Below are positions 50,647-59,330 of a stretch of 64,000 nucleotides of DNA, piece by piece. The position numbers and the translations under genes are program-made. Numbering within the stretch: the first letter of the stretch is position 1; each line of letters begins with the position of its first letter. The DNA comes from Opitutia bacterium (GTDB lineage Bacteria > Verrucomicrobiota > Verrucomicrobiia > Opitutales > Opitutaceae), in the NCBI GenBank assembly GCA_016187945.1, contig JACPIT010000002.1:1-64000 (forward strand), given 5' to 3'. The notes beneath the pieces are model-generated. The model saw only the letters and a program-made list of their open reading frames with translations, did not search any database and was not told the DNA's origin.

Positions 50647-52779
50647 TCAGTTCTTCGCGTTCAGGCCGCGGCGTTCGAGGAGGGGCTCGAGATACGGGTC
50701 TTTACCGGTGAAGTCGCGGAAGAGCTTCATGGCGTCTTCGCTGCCGCCGCGCGAGAGGAGCGCCTGGCGGAAGTGGTCGCCATTCTCGCGCTTCAGGCCG
50801 CCGTGGGATTTCATCCATTCGACGCTGTCGGCATCGAGGACTTCGCTCCAGATGTAGGAGTAGTAACCGGCGGAGTAGCTCGTGAGGGCGTGCGAGAAGT
50901 AGGTCGTGCGATAGCGCGGCGGGACGGGCGCGAAGTCGACGCCGGCTTTCCGGAGCGCAGCGGCTTCGAAATCGAGCACGCCGTCGGCGCCGGGGACTTC
51001 GTCGGGCTTGAGCTGGTGCCAGGCTTGGTCGAGGAGCGTGGCGGAGAGGTATTCGGTGGTGGCGAAGCCTTGGTTAAATTTCTCAGCGGCTTTCACCTTC
51101 GCGAGGAGTTCGGCCGGGATCGGCGCGCCGGTTTGGTAGTGCTTCGCGTAGTTTTGGAGAATCTCCGGCCAGTCGGCCCACATTTCGTTCACCTGCGAGG
51201 GATACTCCACGAAGTCGCGCGGGACAGCGGTGCCGGCGAAGCGCGGGTATTTCACGTTGGAGAACAGGCCGTGCAGCGCGTGACCGAACTCGTGGAACAT
51301 CGTGCGCACGAAGTCGTGCGTGAGCAGCGTGGGCTCGCCGGCGGGCGGTTGCGGGATGTTCAGGTGATTCGCGATGACGGGCATCGTGCCGAGCAACTTC
51401 GATTGCGAAACGTAGGCGTTGGCCCAGGCGCCGCCGTTTTTGTTCGAGCGCGCGTAGTAGTCGGCGAGGAAGATGCCGAGTTGCGAGCCGTCCTCGTTGA
51501 ACACGTCGAACACGCGCACGGTCGGCTCGTAGACGGGCAGGTCGTGGCGCTCCTTGAAGCTGAGGCCATAGAGGCGGTGCGCGGCGTAGAACACGCCGTC
51601 GATGAGCACGTGGTTGAGCTCGTAGTAGGGCTTGAGCTGCGAGGCGTCGAAGGCGTAGCGCGCCTGGCGGACTTTTTCCGAGTAGAGCTGCCAGTCCCCC
51701 GCAGCGATCTGGAAGCCGCCCTTTTCCGCGTCGACGATGGCCTGCATGTCGGCGGCTTCCTTCCTGGCGTTGGCGACGGCGGGGCCGGCGAGTTGGGCGA
51801 GGAGTTTGTTGACGACGTCGACCGAGCCGGCGGTCTGTTCGTCGAGTTGGAAAGCGGCGTGCGTCGGGTAGCCGAGCAGATTGGCGCGTTCGGCGCGGAG
51901 CTTGGCGATGCGGGCGACGGTGGCGCGGAGATCGAACTCGCCTCCGCGGCTGCCGCGGGCGAACGAGGCGGCCATGATCTTCTCTCGCGTGGCGCGGTTC
52001 TTCAAATCGGTGAGCGGCGGCTGGCCGGTGGTGTTTTGCAGGGCGACGAGGAACTTCCCGTCGTGTCCGGCTTTCTTGGCGGCTTCGGCCATCGTGCCGA
52101 TCTGCGCGTCGGTGAGGCCGTCGAGTTCGGCGCGGGTGTCGATGAGCACGGCGGAGGCGTCGCGCTCTTTCAGGATGAACTGGTTGACGGTCGTGCCGAG
52201 CGTGGCGAGCTCGGCGTTCATCTTCTTCAGCGTCTCCTTGTCGGCGGCGGAGAGGTTGGCGCCGGCGCGGACGAAGTCCTTGTAGTAACGCCAGAGCAGG
52301 CGCTTCGATTCCGGGTCGAGGCCGAGCGTGTCGCGCGTTTCGTAGAGCGCCTTCACGCGGGCGAAGAGCACCGGGTTGAGGTTGATCGCGTCGCCGTGCG
52401 CCGCGAGCTTGGGCGCGAGCGTGCGCTGGATCTTCTGCATCTCCGGGTTGGTGAGCGTCCCGTTGAGGTTGAAGAACACGCGGCTGGCGCGGCCGAGGAG
52501 CTCGCCGGATTTTTCCAGCGCGACGATCGTGTTGTCGAAGGTCGGTGCGGCGGGGTTGTTGGCGATGGCTTCAACCTCCTGGAGGTTTTCGGTCATGCCT
52601 TGCTCGAAGGCGGGCAGGAAGTGCTCGTTCTTGATCTTGTCGAACGGCGGGTATTGCAGCGGCAGCGGACTCGGGGTCAGCAGCGGGTTGTCGTTCATAG
52701 GGGAGGCGGCCGGGTCGGTGGCGAGCGCGGTGAGCGCCGCGCCGAACGCGATGGTCAGGAGGGTAGGGCGAAACGTCAT
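50647..52779 (-). CDS. M3-family zinc metallopeptidase (peptidyl-dipeptidase Dcp/oligopeptidase A type)
   Basis: The 710-residue protein fits the M3A family in length. The zinc motif HEFGH lies at about residue 496 (TMFHEFGHALHGLFSNVKYP), with the downstream zinc Glu region that follows in this family. N-terminal NPLLTPSPLPLQYPPFDKIK and the signature FYAAHRLYGLSFKERHDLPV are typical. A hydrophobic N-terminus (LLTIAFGAALTALATDPAAS) suggests export, as in periplasmic Dcp relatives. It degrades short peptides. It ends just after a palindromic region and has no close operon partner. Confidence 0.93.
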   Translation of the reverse strand: MTFRPTLLTIAFGAALTALATDPAASPMNDNPLLTPSPLPLQYPPFDKIKNEHFLPAFEQGMTENLQEVEAIANNPAAPTFDNTIVALEKSGELLGRASRVFFNLNGTLTNPEMQKIQRTLAPKLAAHGDAINLNPVLFARVKALYETRDTLGLDPESKRLLWRYYKDFVRAGANLSAADKETLKKMNAELATLGTTVNQFILKERDASAVLIDTRAELDGLTDAQIGTMAEAAKKAGHDGKFLVALQNTTGQPPLTDLKNRATREKIMAASFARGSRGGEFDLRATVARIAKLRAERANLLGYPTHAAFQLDEQTAGSVDVVNKLLAQLAGPAVANARKEAADMQAIVDAEKGGFQIAAGDWQLYSEKVRQARYAFDASQLKPYYELNHVLIDGVFYAAHRLYGLSFKERHDLPVYEPTVRVFDVFNEDGSQLGIFLADYYARSNKNGGAWANAYVSQSKLLGTMPVIANHLNIPQPPAGEPTLLTHDFVRTMFHEFGHALHGLFSNVKYPRFAGTAVPRDFVEYPSQVNEMWADWPEILQNYAKHYQTGAPIPAELLAKVKAAEKFNQGFATTEYLSATLLDQAWHQLKPDEVPGADGVLDFEAAALRKAGVDFAPVPPRYRTTYFSHALTSYSAGYYSYIWSEVLDADSVEWMKSHGGLKRENGDHFRQALLSRGGSEDAMKLFRDFTGKDPYLEPLLERRGLNAKN

Positions 52780-52938
52780 GGTGTGGTGCGTTTCGGGGCA
52801 ACGTGCGGATTCGCCGGCGCGACGGCAAGCGCGGTTCGACCAACGCCGTCGTGCCGCCGACGAGTGCGACCGGGGGGGGATGCAACCGTCGCGGCGTCGC
52901 GCGCATCGGCGGGAGATCGGCGCGGGCGGCGGTTTTTT

Positions 52939-52989
52939 GTAGGAGCGGCTTTACGCCGCGAACCGATCGCGGCGTGAAGCCGCTTCTAC
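52939..52989. repeat. GTAG...CTAC palindrome (BIME-like)
   Basis: GTAGGAGCGGCTT... and its near-complement ...AAGCCGCTTCTAC give 23-base arms with two mismatches around a 5-base centre. The form matches head-to-head REP units. Confidence 0.75.
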
Positions 52990-53013
52990 AGTTTTCGCCA
53001 GCGGGGGCCGGGT

Positions 53014-53074
53014 GTAGCGCGGTGCTTTAGCCCGCGCGGGAGACGATGCTGCGCGGGCTGAAGCACCGCGCTAC
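53014..53074. repeat. GTAG...CTAC palindrome (BIME-like)
   Basis: 24-base arms (GTAGCGCGGTGCTTTAGC... and ...GAAGCACCGCGCTAC) with one mismatch around a 13-base centre. It lies just downstream of the receiver gene 53078-53518 on its strand and could end that transcript. Confidence 0.75.
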
Positions 53075-53077
53075 TGG

Positions 53078-53518
53078 CTACACGGCGGGCGACGGTGCGG
53101 CGTAGAGTTCGCGCAGCGAGTTGCGGAGCTGCGTCGGGAAAATCGGCTTCGGCAGGATGCGATCGACGGCGAGCTGCCGGTATTTTTCCTGGATGACGGG
53201 GCTGATCTCGGAGCTGAAGACCATCACCTTGCCCTTGAAGGTCTGTTCGCGCAGGCGGCGGACGAGTTCGAGGCCGTTCATCTCGGGCATGTGGTGGTCC
53301 GTGATGACGAGGTCGTAGTCGTGCGGAGCCGAGGCGAGCTGTTGGAGCGCGGCGCTGCCGTTCGGTGCGGTCTCCACGGTGTGGCCCTCGCGGCCGAGCA
53401 CGATCGTGATGAGCTCGCGAAGCTCCTTCATGTCGTCTGCATAGAGGATGCGCAGCGGCCGACCGGGGGTGGGAAGCGAGGGTGCTGGCACGGAATTGCT
53501 CACGAGGCTCGTCGTCAT
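53078..53518 (-). CDS. Single-domain response regulator (CheY-like)
   Basis: From ATG 53518 the protein has 146 residues: a 20-residue Pro/Ser-rich lead, then a full receiver domain with LYADDMKE, phospho-Asp in DLVITDHHMPEMNG, VFSSEIS and the conserved Lys in ILPKPIF. There is no output domain. It is isolated from the chemotaxis cluster by 9 kb, and no kinase is adjacent. It could serve as a CheY for CheA or in another pathway. Confidence 0.85.
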   Translation of the reverse strand: MTTSLVSNSVPAPSLPTPGRPLRILYADDMKELRELITIVLGREGHTVETAPNGSAALQQLASAPHDYDLVITDHHMPEMNGLELVRRLREQTFKGKVMVFSSEISPVIQEKYRQLAVDRILPKPIFPTQLRNSLRELYAAPSPAV

Positions 53519-53806
53519 GTTAGCGGTAAGACGTGGAAATGCACGGATTGGTTCTGCGAAAAGCATGCGAAAGTTTGCCCAGCGCGGCTGTGGGTTTTCC
53601 GCCCCAGAAACGCGGGAGCCGGACCGCAGCGAAGTCCGGCTGCCGGGTGAAATCGCCCGGATGCCGGTGGCGACGACGAGCGTTTCGCGCGCGTCGTGCA
53701 GGGAAAGTTTGGGAGCGCAGCCGCACTGCGCTCGCGAGAACGACGCCGCGTTCGCAGGAAGGGCGCCGCGTGACGGCGCCCCGGGGACGGCGGACATGTT
53801 TCCGCC

Positions 53807-54256
53807 TCACTGCTCCGCGCGCGCTTTCGCGATGGAGGCCTGAAGTTTGTCCCACGCGGCGGCCGCTTCGTCGCGCGCTTGATTCCAGGTGTCCTGTGTG
53901 GCACGGGCGAGGGCGGCGGATTTTTCGTCGAAGGCGGCCTTGTCGCTCTTCACCTGGGCGATCGCGTCCTTGCGGGATTGCGAGGCGATGGCGCTCGAGG
54001 CGTCGGCTTGGAGCTGGCTGACCTCGGCATCGATCTTGGCGCTCATCGCGGTGAGGCTGGCGTTGAACTCGCTACGCTTTTCGAAGGAGTAGGAGCGGAG
54101 TTCGTTCCAGTTGTCGGTGGTGGCTGGGGCGGAGGCGGCGCTGGCCGCGGACGAGCTGGCGTTGCTTGCGCCGGTTTCGGAGGAGCGGTTGCGCGTGCGG
54201 CTGCAGGCGGTGAATGCGAGCGCGCCGACGAGGAGGAGAGCGAGGATTGCTTTCAT
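53807..54256 (-). CDS. Small helical lipoprotein
   Basis: The 149-residue protein starts at ATG 54256 with a lipoprotein signal (MKAILALLLVGALAFTACSR, acylated Cys18). A Ser/Ala-rich tether (20-48) and a long amphipathic helix pair (FEKRSEFNASLTAMSAKIDA, QVKSDKAAFDEKSAALARAT) follow. The pattern resembles small periplasmic or outer-membrane coiled-coil lipoproteins. Function unknown. Confidence 0.75.
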   Translation of the reverse strand: MKAILALLLVGALAFTACSRTRNRSSETGASNASSSAASAASAPATTDNWNELRSYSFEKRSEFNASLTAMSAKIDAEVSQLQADASSAIASQSRKDAIAQVKSDKAAFDEKSAALARATQDTWNQARDEAAAAWDKLQASIAKARAEQ

Positions 54257-54445
54257 GGGAACGGGTTGTGCGGATGGGAACGTGTCGCCGGCCGGACGCC
54301 GCGCGGCGCGGTCGGGCTTGGCGGCTTTGACCACGCCGCACCGGAGCCGTGCGCGCGCACGCGAAAAATCGGGGCGTTTACCTAGGGGCCAGGGAGGACA
54401 TCTGCCAGTTTGACGCGCTGGACCGGACTCGCATCCTGCGTCGCG

Positions 54446-55120
54446 ATGAGCCGGGTCGTCATGCTGTCGCTGGGATGCGTCGCCTTTTTTTGTGCCGGCG
54501 CGACGCCGGGTGCGGCTCAGGCGGTGCTGGATTTCGACGCGCTGACGCTCGCGAACTACGCCGCGCTTCCGGCGAGTTACGGCGACGGTTTCGATGCGAA
54601 CATCCCCGACGTGCAATATCGCACCTTCACGGTCGGCACGGACGCGACGCTCAACAATTTCGTGGAATTCTGGAACGCGGACTACGGCGACCTGAGCAAA
54701 GTGGTTTATCCGGAGGAGAACGGCTACGCGGCCGAGATCGCGTTCGTGCCGGCGGCGGGCTGCGGCGTGCGGCTGATCAGCTTCGACATGGCGGGCTACT
54801 CGCACGTCGACCGCACGAACAGCACGCTGCGCATCCTCGATGCGGCCGGGAACGTCGTGCTCGACTACGTTGCGACGCAGGGAGGCGGCGTGGAAGGCGA
54901 CGGCAACGGGCCGCAGCACTCGAGCTTCACCCCAAATCTTTTCGTGCCCGGCACGCTGCGCATTCAGTGGGGCAACGACTGGGACATCGGGATGGACAAC
55001 ATCGTGTTCGAGTCCGCGCCGCTGACCGTGCCGGAGCCGACGACGACGGCGTTGCTCGGCCTCGGCGGCGCGCTCGCGGCGGCGGGTGCGCTCATGCGGC
55101 GGCGCGCAGCGCGGGATTGA
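54446..55120 (+). CDS. PEP-CTERM-anchored secreted protein
   Basis: From ATG 54446 the 224-residue protein has a signal peptide (VVMLSLGCVAFFCAGATPGA) and a beta-rich body with IDMAGYSHVD-like jelly-roll strands (VRLISFDMAGYSHVDRTNST, LRIQWGNDWDIGMDNIVFES). It ends in a PEP-CTERM sorting tail: VPEPTTTALLGLGGALAAAG followed by ALMRRRAARD. PEP-CTERM proteins are processed by exosortase and usually released or surface-linked. A TTG at 54410 behind AGGGAGG is an alternative start. No exosortase is in the window. Confidence 0.85.
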   Translation: MSRVVMLSLGCVAFFCAGATPGAAQAVLDFDALTLANYAALPASYGDGFDANIPDVQYRTFTVGTDATLNNFVEFWNADYGDLSKVVYPEENGYAAEIAFVPAAGCGVRLISFDMAGYSHVDRTNSTLRILDAAGNVVLDYVATQGGGVEGDGNGPQHSSFTPNLFVPGTLRIQWGNDWDIGMDNIVFESAPLTVPEPTTTALLGLGGALAAAGALMRRRAARD

Positions 55121-55151
55121 CCGCGCGGGCGGTTTGCCGCGGGCTGGGGGC

Positions 55152-55826
55152 GTGTCCCGCTCCGTCGTCCTTCGCGAAACTCCCCGCTGCACGCGCTGCC
55201 AGTTGCCACCGCGCTGGTGCATTTGCGCGGGCGAGCGCGCGGTGGAGTCGCCATTGCGAGTCGACGTGCTGATGCACGTGATGGAAAGCTACCGGCCGAG
55301 CAGCACGGGGCATTTGATCAAGCGCGTTATGCCGGCCTCCGGCCGGCACCTGATCGGCCGCGAAACCACGCCGACGCGCGAGCAAGTCGTGCAGCCCGGC
55401 CGCGAGTTGTGGGTGCTGCACCCGCAAGGCGAGGCGTTGCCCACCGGGCCGGCGCCGCGCGCGGAGACGCTGCAAGTGCTGCTGCTCGACGGCACGTGGG
55501 TGCAATCCACGGAGATGGCGCGGCACGTCGGGACCTGGGGGCGGCGCGTGCGGCTGCCGATGGAGGGCGAGAGCCGCTACTGGCTGCGCACCCAGGCGGG
55601 TGCGGGGCGGTTTTCGACGATCGAGGCGCTGCTGTTCCTGATGGAGGCGCTTGGGCTGACGGAGGCGCATGCGGTGTTGCGCGCGCAATTCGAGCTGCAC
55701 GTCTACGCGACGTTGCGTGCGCGGGGTTTCAAAGAAAAGGCCGCCGCCTATCTCGCGACATCGCCGATCGGCGAGGCGTTTCCGGAGTTGCTCGCGCGAC
55801 TCGACGAGCGGCGACCGAATGTGTGA
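55152..55826 (+). CDS. DTW-domain tRNA-uridine aminocarboxypropyltransferase
   Basis: From GTG 55152 (GGGGG just upstream) the 224-residue protein has the N-terminal Cys cluster CTRCQLPPRWCIC and the family motif LLLDGTWVQST (the D.TW block). ESRYWLRTQAGAGRFSTIEA and the C-terminal AQFELHVYATLRARGFKEKA helices follow. DTW-domain enzymes (TapT/YfiP type) add the acp group from S-adenosylmethionine to uridine in tRNA. The family fit is clear; which tRNA position is modified is not known from sequence. Confidence 0.88.
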   Translation: MSRSVVLRETPRCTRCQLPPRWCICAGERAVESPLRVDVLMHVMESYRPSSTGHLIKRVMPASGRHLIGRETTPTREQVVQPGRELWVLHPQGEALPTGPAPRAETLQVLLLDGTWVQSTEMARHVGTWGRRVRLPMEGESRYWLRTQAGAGRFSTIEALLFLMEALGLTEAHAVLRAQFELHVYATLRARGFKEKAAAYLATSPIGEAFPELLARLDERRPNV

Positions 55827-55912
55827 GCGCAGGCCGGGGCGGTTGGTCTGGCTTCGGGCGGAGCGGTCGCGGCGAGACGCGCGCGCGTGCGTGCGCGAGC
55901 GAGGGGCCGATT

Positions 55913-55935
55913 GGACCGGCTGAAGCCGGTCCTAC
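55913..55935. repeat. CTAC-tagged hairpin
   Basis: GGACCGGCT, GA, AGCCGGTCC then TAC (55913-55935), a perfect 9-bp stem, between the convergent DTW and transglutaminase-like genes. It can act as a bidirectional end signal. Confidence 0.6.
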
Positions 55936-56816
55936 TTCTGCGGCGCGGCGATTTCGCCGGCGAGCGCGCCGGAGTGGCCGCTCGGCTGCAGCGGCTCGCC
56001 AAACGGAAAGCCGGCGGTCTGCGCGGAGAGCGCGCGATTGTCGGGGGGCGTGACAGCGACGCCGGGGGCGAGGCGGGCCCAGTCGGTGGCGCGGCGCTCG
56101 CGGAGATTGCCGGCGACGGAGTCCACGCCGAGCAGGCCGAGGCGGATGCCGGAGGCGACGTCGAAGTTCGTGCGCTGCGCCCACGCGCGGCGCCACTCGA
56201 ACATCGGCGGGTGGTTCGGCGCGCGGAGCATCCAGTTGAAAAGCTTGTAGGCGGTCGATCCGGTCGGCGCGCCCTCGGGTTGGAAGTCGAGGATGTCGTA
56301 GTCGGTGCCGTCGATCGTGGCGACGACCCAGGCGTGCGCGCGGATGCGCGAGCCTTCGAGGCGATACTTGATGCCGAGCGAGGCGAGCAGGTGCGCGGCG
56401 AACACGGCGCGTCCGTCGCAGTCGTCGCGCAGGTAGAGCCAGCCGTGCTCGCGGCGGTTTTGGATCATCTCGTCGAGCGTGGCGTGATACTCGTCGCGCC
56501 CGTAAACGCGCCAGTCGTCGTCGAAGTCGACGAGCAGGTGCGTGACGTCGTTGACCATCACGAGTTGCTCGAGCGGATTCGTCGTCACCTGGCGGATCGC
56601 GTCGGCGACGGGGACGATGGCGGGGTGATCGGCGCGGATGCTCGCGGCGATCCTGGACTTGAAGCGGGCGATCGTCTGCGGCTCGTGGCTCAGCTCCATG
56701 CCGCGGGCGGCGAACGGAGCGATGGCGAGCAGCGACACGAAAACGACCCGGCGCAGCGTCGCGGAGACGCGCAAAAACCGGGCGGAGGGTCGGGGATTTT
56801 TCGGGTGGCGTGGCAT
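55932..56816 (-). CDS. Transglutaminase-like exported protein
   Basis: The 294-residue protein has a signal or anchor segment (RVVFVSLLAIAPFAARGMEL). The papain-like transglutaminase core shows Cys in YLRDDCDGRAVFAAHLLASL (about 134), His in RIRAHAWVVATIDG (about 160) and Asp in YDILDFQPE (about 177), the expected Cys-His-Asp order. The C-terminus (200-294) is variable. It is probably a periplasmic protease or peptide-linking enzyme rather than a true transglutaminase. Single-gene unit. Confidence 0.8.
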   Translation of the reverse strand: MPRHPKNPRPSARFLRVSATLRRVVFVSLLAIAPFAARGMELSHEPQTIARFKSRIAASIRADHPAIVPVADAIRQVTTNPLEQLVMVNDVTHLLVDFDDDWRVYGRDEYHATLDEMIQNRREHGWLYLRDDCDGRAVFAAHLLASLGIKYRLEGSRIRAHAWVVATIDGTDYDILDFQPEGAPTGSTAYKLFNWMLRAPNHPPMFEWRRAWAQRTNFDVASGIRLGLLGVDSVAGNLRERRATDWARLAPGVAVTPPDNRALSAQTAGFPFGEPLQPSGHSGALAGEIAAPQK

Positions 56817-57188
56817 CGGGGATTTCCGATGTCACACCAGAAAACTCCCCGACGGAAACGCCAGCCGAATCTCGCAATTTCCCGAGTGAAACGGAGGGTG
56901 CAAAATGCACGATGCGCCAAGAGAAAATCCGGGAGCGCAGTCCAGCGCGCTATCGAAGTTCCTGTCGACGAAGCGGGCGCGCGAACGGACGCGCTTCGGC
57001 GCCGGTGCGCTGTTTTGGCGCGTTCAAATTTCAGGGCGCGGCGACGCGAAAAAAAGTTTCGCGAACGCGGCGTCCGACCGCTCCGTCAAAGGAGCGGCGC
57101 CGCGCTCGGTGAGGGCGGCGGGGCGGGCCGCCGGGGCGCTGTCGCGGAGACGCGACGCCGGGAATCCCCGGGGGCGCGCCGGGGCGTT
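56817..57188. other. Intergenic region without recognised features
   Basis: No gene, terminator or strong repeat is visible in 56817-57188. Open frames here lack ribosome binding sites and show no protein-like composition. Confidence 0.5.
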
Positions 57189-57440
57189 TCACCGACTGGC
57201 GCGGCGGTGTTGCCAGAGCCAGAGCGCGCTGCCGCCGAAGGCGCCGGCGAGCCACGGCAACAGCGCGGCGGCCGGGGACTCGGCGGCGCCGCACAGCTCG
57301 CGGCCGAAGAGCGCGCCGCTCGCGGCAAAAGCGGCGAGACAGCACACTCCCTTTGGCGCGACGGCGAAGAGCGCGACTGGCGCGATTCGCCGGACGCGCG
57401 TGCGCCACGAACGCTCAGGCGGTGACGGCGGGAACTTCAT
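57189..57440 (-). CDS. Small two-helix membrane protein
   Basis: From ATG 57440 the protein has 83 residues with a basic N-terminus (RSWRTRVRRIAP) and two hydrophobic segments (APKGVCCLAAFAASGALFG, AALLPWLAGAFGGSALWLWQ). The P-K-x-x-C-C-L motif in the first helix recalls small membrane proteins with a conserved cysteine pair seen next to thiol-redox or metal genes. The start overlaps the end of the DUF899 gene by 26 bases, suggesting co-translation with it. Assignment is tentative. Confidence 0.45.
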   Translation of the reverse strand: MKFPPSPPERSWRTRVRRIAPVALFAVAPKGVCCLAAFAASGALFGRELCGAAESPAAALLPWLAGAFGGSALWLWQHRRASR

Positions 57441-58155
57441 AGCGGTCGTGGTAGCGCACCCACTCCATCGGATACTCGAGGCCCTCCTCGTCGCGGCCAT
57501 TCGGCACGAGATCGAGGATGTTGTAGGTGTTCATCAGGTGCTCGAAGCCGCGGCTGTAGGTCGAGTAGGTGTGGAAGAGTTCGCCCGCGGCGTTGCGCAC
57601 GAACACGCTGAAGCCGGGCGCCTCCTCGAAGGGGAACGACGGGAGGTCGGTGAAGTTGTAGCGGATCCTGCCGGCGGCGATTTCCTCGGGCGTGAACGAC
57701 ACATGGAAGTCGTAGTTGAAATCGTTGCTGTGCGACGAGACCCAGTTGAACTGCCAGCCCATGCGCTGCTTGAACGGCAGGAGTTCGCTCAGCGGCGCGC
57801 GCGAGACGACGGCGAACGACACGTCGCGGGCACGGAGGTGCGGCAGCATGCCGTCGAAGTGATCGGAGACGAACGAGCAGCTCTTGCAGCCCTCGCCCCA
57901 GCCGGGGCCGAACATGAAGTGGTAGACGATGAGCTGGCTGCGTTCGCCGAGGAGGTCGTTGAGCGTGACGGGGCCGTCGACGCTTTCGAAGACGTAGGGC
58001 TTCGGCAGGCGCTGCCAGGGGAGGGCGCGGCGGCGCGCGGCGAGCGCCTCGCGCTGTTTCGTGAGTTCCTTTTCGGCGCGGAGCAGTTCGAGCCGGGCGG
58101 CGAGCCACTCGGCGGGTGAGACGATGCGGGGAGCAGGCGTGGTTTTGGTTTTCAT
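57415..58155 (-). CDS. DUF899-family thioredoxin-like protein
   Basis: The 246-residue protein starts at ATG 58155. The family signature is clear: SPAEWLAARLELLRAEKELT, then LIVYHFMFGPGWGEGCKSCS (thioredoxin-like strand plus Cys pair), NWVSSHSNDFNYDFHVSFT, and the C-terminal FHTYSTYSRGFEHLMNTYNI. DUF899 proteins commonly accompany ArsR and AHSA1/SRPBCC genes, as here. Their reaction is unknown; the CKSC cysteines suggest redox chemistry. It is the distal gene of the ArsR cluster on the minus strand. Confidence 0.9.
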   Translation of the reverse strand: MKTKTTPAPRIVSPAEWLAARLELLRAEKELTKQREALAARRRALPWQRLPKPYVFESVDGPVTLNDLLGERSQLIVYHFMFGPGWGEGCKSCSFVSDHFDGMLPHLRARDVSFAVVSRAPLSELLPFKQRMGWQFNWVSSHSNDFNYDFHVSFTPEEIAAGRIRYNFTDLPSFPFEEAPGFSVFVRNAAGELFHTYSTYSRGFEHLMNTYNILDLVPNGRDEEGLEYPMEWVRYHDRYEVPAVTA

Positions 58156-58232
58156 GGGAAAAATCTGGGCAAAGCGGTAGCTGCGGCGTGCGGTCGCACG
58201 CGGGCAGGGAGAGAACGGGGCGCGACTGTGCG

Positions 58233-58676
58233 TTAGGAGCTCAGCGCGCGTTCGAGAGCGTCGGCCATCTTTTGCCAGGAAGCGGCGGCGCGATCGGCGA
58301 AGGCGGCCCAATCGGGCGCCATTTCATGGTGGAGCGTGAGCTGGCAGGCGGCGTCACCGAGCGGCTCGATTTGCACGGTGACTTTGCTGGTGGTGGGCAG
58401 CATATCGCGCATCGCCCACGTGAACACGAGGCGGTGCGGGCGCTCGAGCACGAGGTATTCGCCGACGTGGTCGACGGTCGTGCCCGCGCGATCGACGACG
58501 AACAAAAACTGTCCGCCGACGCGCGGGTCGTTCGTGAGGCGGACGATTTTCTCGTCGCGCACGGTGGGGCCGAACATCCAGCGGCCGAGCCACTGCGGGT
58601 CGAGCCACGCGTCGAAGACGCGCTCGGCGGACGCGGCGAAACGCTTGCTGATGCTAGCGGTGGCGGGCGTGGACAT
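58233..58676 (-). CDS. SRPBCC/AHSA1-family protein
   Basis: The 147-residue protein has the START-like fold pattern: RFAASAERVFDAWLDPQWLG, then RWMFGP, GGQFLFVVD, YLVLERPHRLVFTWAM, and the terminal helix ADRAAASWQKMADALERAL. Such proteins bind hydrophobic ligands; their exact substrate is rarely known. It lies between the second SRPBCC gene and DUF899 and may belong to the ArsR-controlled unit, although a palindromic element (58705-58761) sits just upstream. Confidence 0.85.
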   Translation of the reverse strand: MSTPATASISKRFAASAERVFDAWLDPQWLGRWMFGPTVRDEKIVRLTNDPRVGGQFLFVVDRAGTTVDHVGEYLVLERPHRLVFTWAMRDMLPTTSKVTVQIEPLGDAACQLTLHHEMAPDWAAFADRAAASWQKMADALERALSS

Positions 58677-58704
58677 GGAAGAGTGATGGTTCGAGGAGGT
58701 CAGG

Positions 58705-58761
58705 GTAGGGCGCGGACTCCGCTCCGCGCCGCCACGGCGGCGAAGGGACTCGCCGCCCTAC
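58705..58761. repeat. GTAG...CTAC paired hairpin element
   Basis: GTAG (58705-58708), GGCGCGGA/TCCGCGCC hairpin, spacer, GGCGGCGA/TCGCCGCC hairpin, CTAC (58758-58761). It has the same architecture as at 50480-50548 and 31269-31340 but different hairpin sequences. Confidence 0.7.
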
Positions 58762-58781
58762 GTTCGCGGGCGGGTGTTCGA

Positions 58782-59330
58782 TCAGCGCGGGACGACTTGT
58801 TCGTAGTGCGCGCTGAGGCGGGTGTGCATTTCCCAGAGCTTGGGCGTCGGTCGGCCTTCGAGCAGCGCGACGAGGAAGGCCAGGTGGATGTGCCAGCCGC
58901 CGGCGTAGTTTTTCTGTTCCGGGATGTCTTCGCCAGTCGAGCGGTGGGTGAGAACAAGGAGGACTTGTTTGCCTTGCGGCGTGAGCTCGAAAGTGACCTG
59001 CGAGTCCTCGGCGCCGAACGTGTAACTCAGCACGTGCGGCGGCTCGTAGCGGAGCACGCGGCCCTCGAACGTCACGCCGGGCTCGTGCACTTGGGCGTAT
59101 TTCGCGGGCGGCGTCTCGGTCGGCGAGAGCTTCGAGTGGTGCATCTCGAAGACGATTTTGCCGCCGGCTTTCGGTTCGGTGGCGCCACCGCAGATCCAGC
59201 GGGAGCGTTTTTCGGGATCGGTGAGAAATTCCCAGACGCGCTCGATGGGGCCGGGGAGGAGGCGGACGATGCGGAGTTCGCCGCGGGCGGGGAACTCGGC
59301 GTAGGAGTCGTTGTTGATGGGCGTGGTCAT
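58782..59330 (-). CDS. SRPBCC/AHSA1-family protein, ArsR-coupled
   Basis: The 182-residue protein starts at ATG 59330, overlapping the ArsR stop by ATGA. It shows IVRLLPGPIERVWEFLTDPE followed by KRSRWICGGATEP, GGKIVFEMHHSKLSPTETPP, FEGRVLRYEPPHVLSYTFGA and GGWHIHLAFLVALLEGRPTP, all typical of the AHSA1-like SRPBCC family. An adjacent ArsR-SRPBCC pair is a common, poorly understood arrangement; the two are translationally coupled. Confidence 0.88.
   Translation of the reverse strand: MTTPINNDSYAEFPARGELRIVRLLPGPIERVWEFLTDPEKRSRWICGGATEPKAGGKIVFEMHHSKLSPTETPPAKYAQVHEPGVTFEGRVLRYEPPHVLSYTFGAEDSQVTFELTPQGKQVLLVLTHRSTGEDIPEQKNYAGGWHIHLAFLVALLEGRPTPKLWEMHTRLSAHYEQVVPR

Noticed and set aside
50626-52977. 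783-codon plus-strand frame opposite the M3 peptidase
   Set aside because: A mirror frame of a conserved metallopeptidase gene, with repetitive Val/Glu/Arg composition and no domains.
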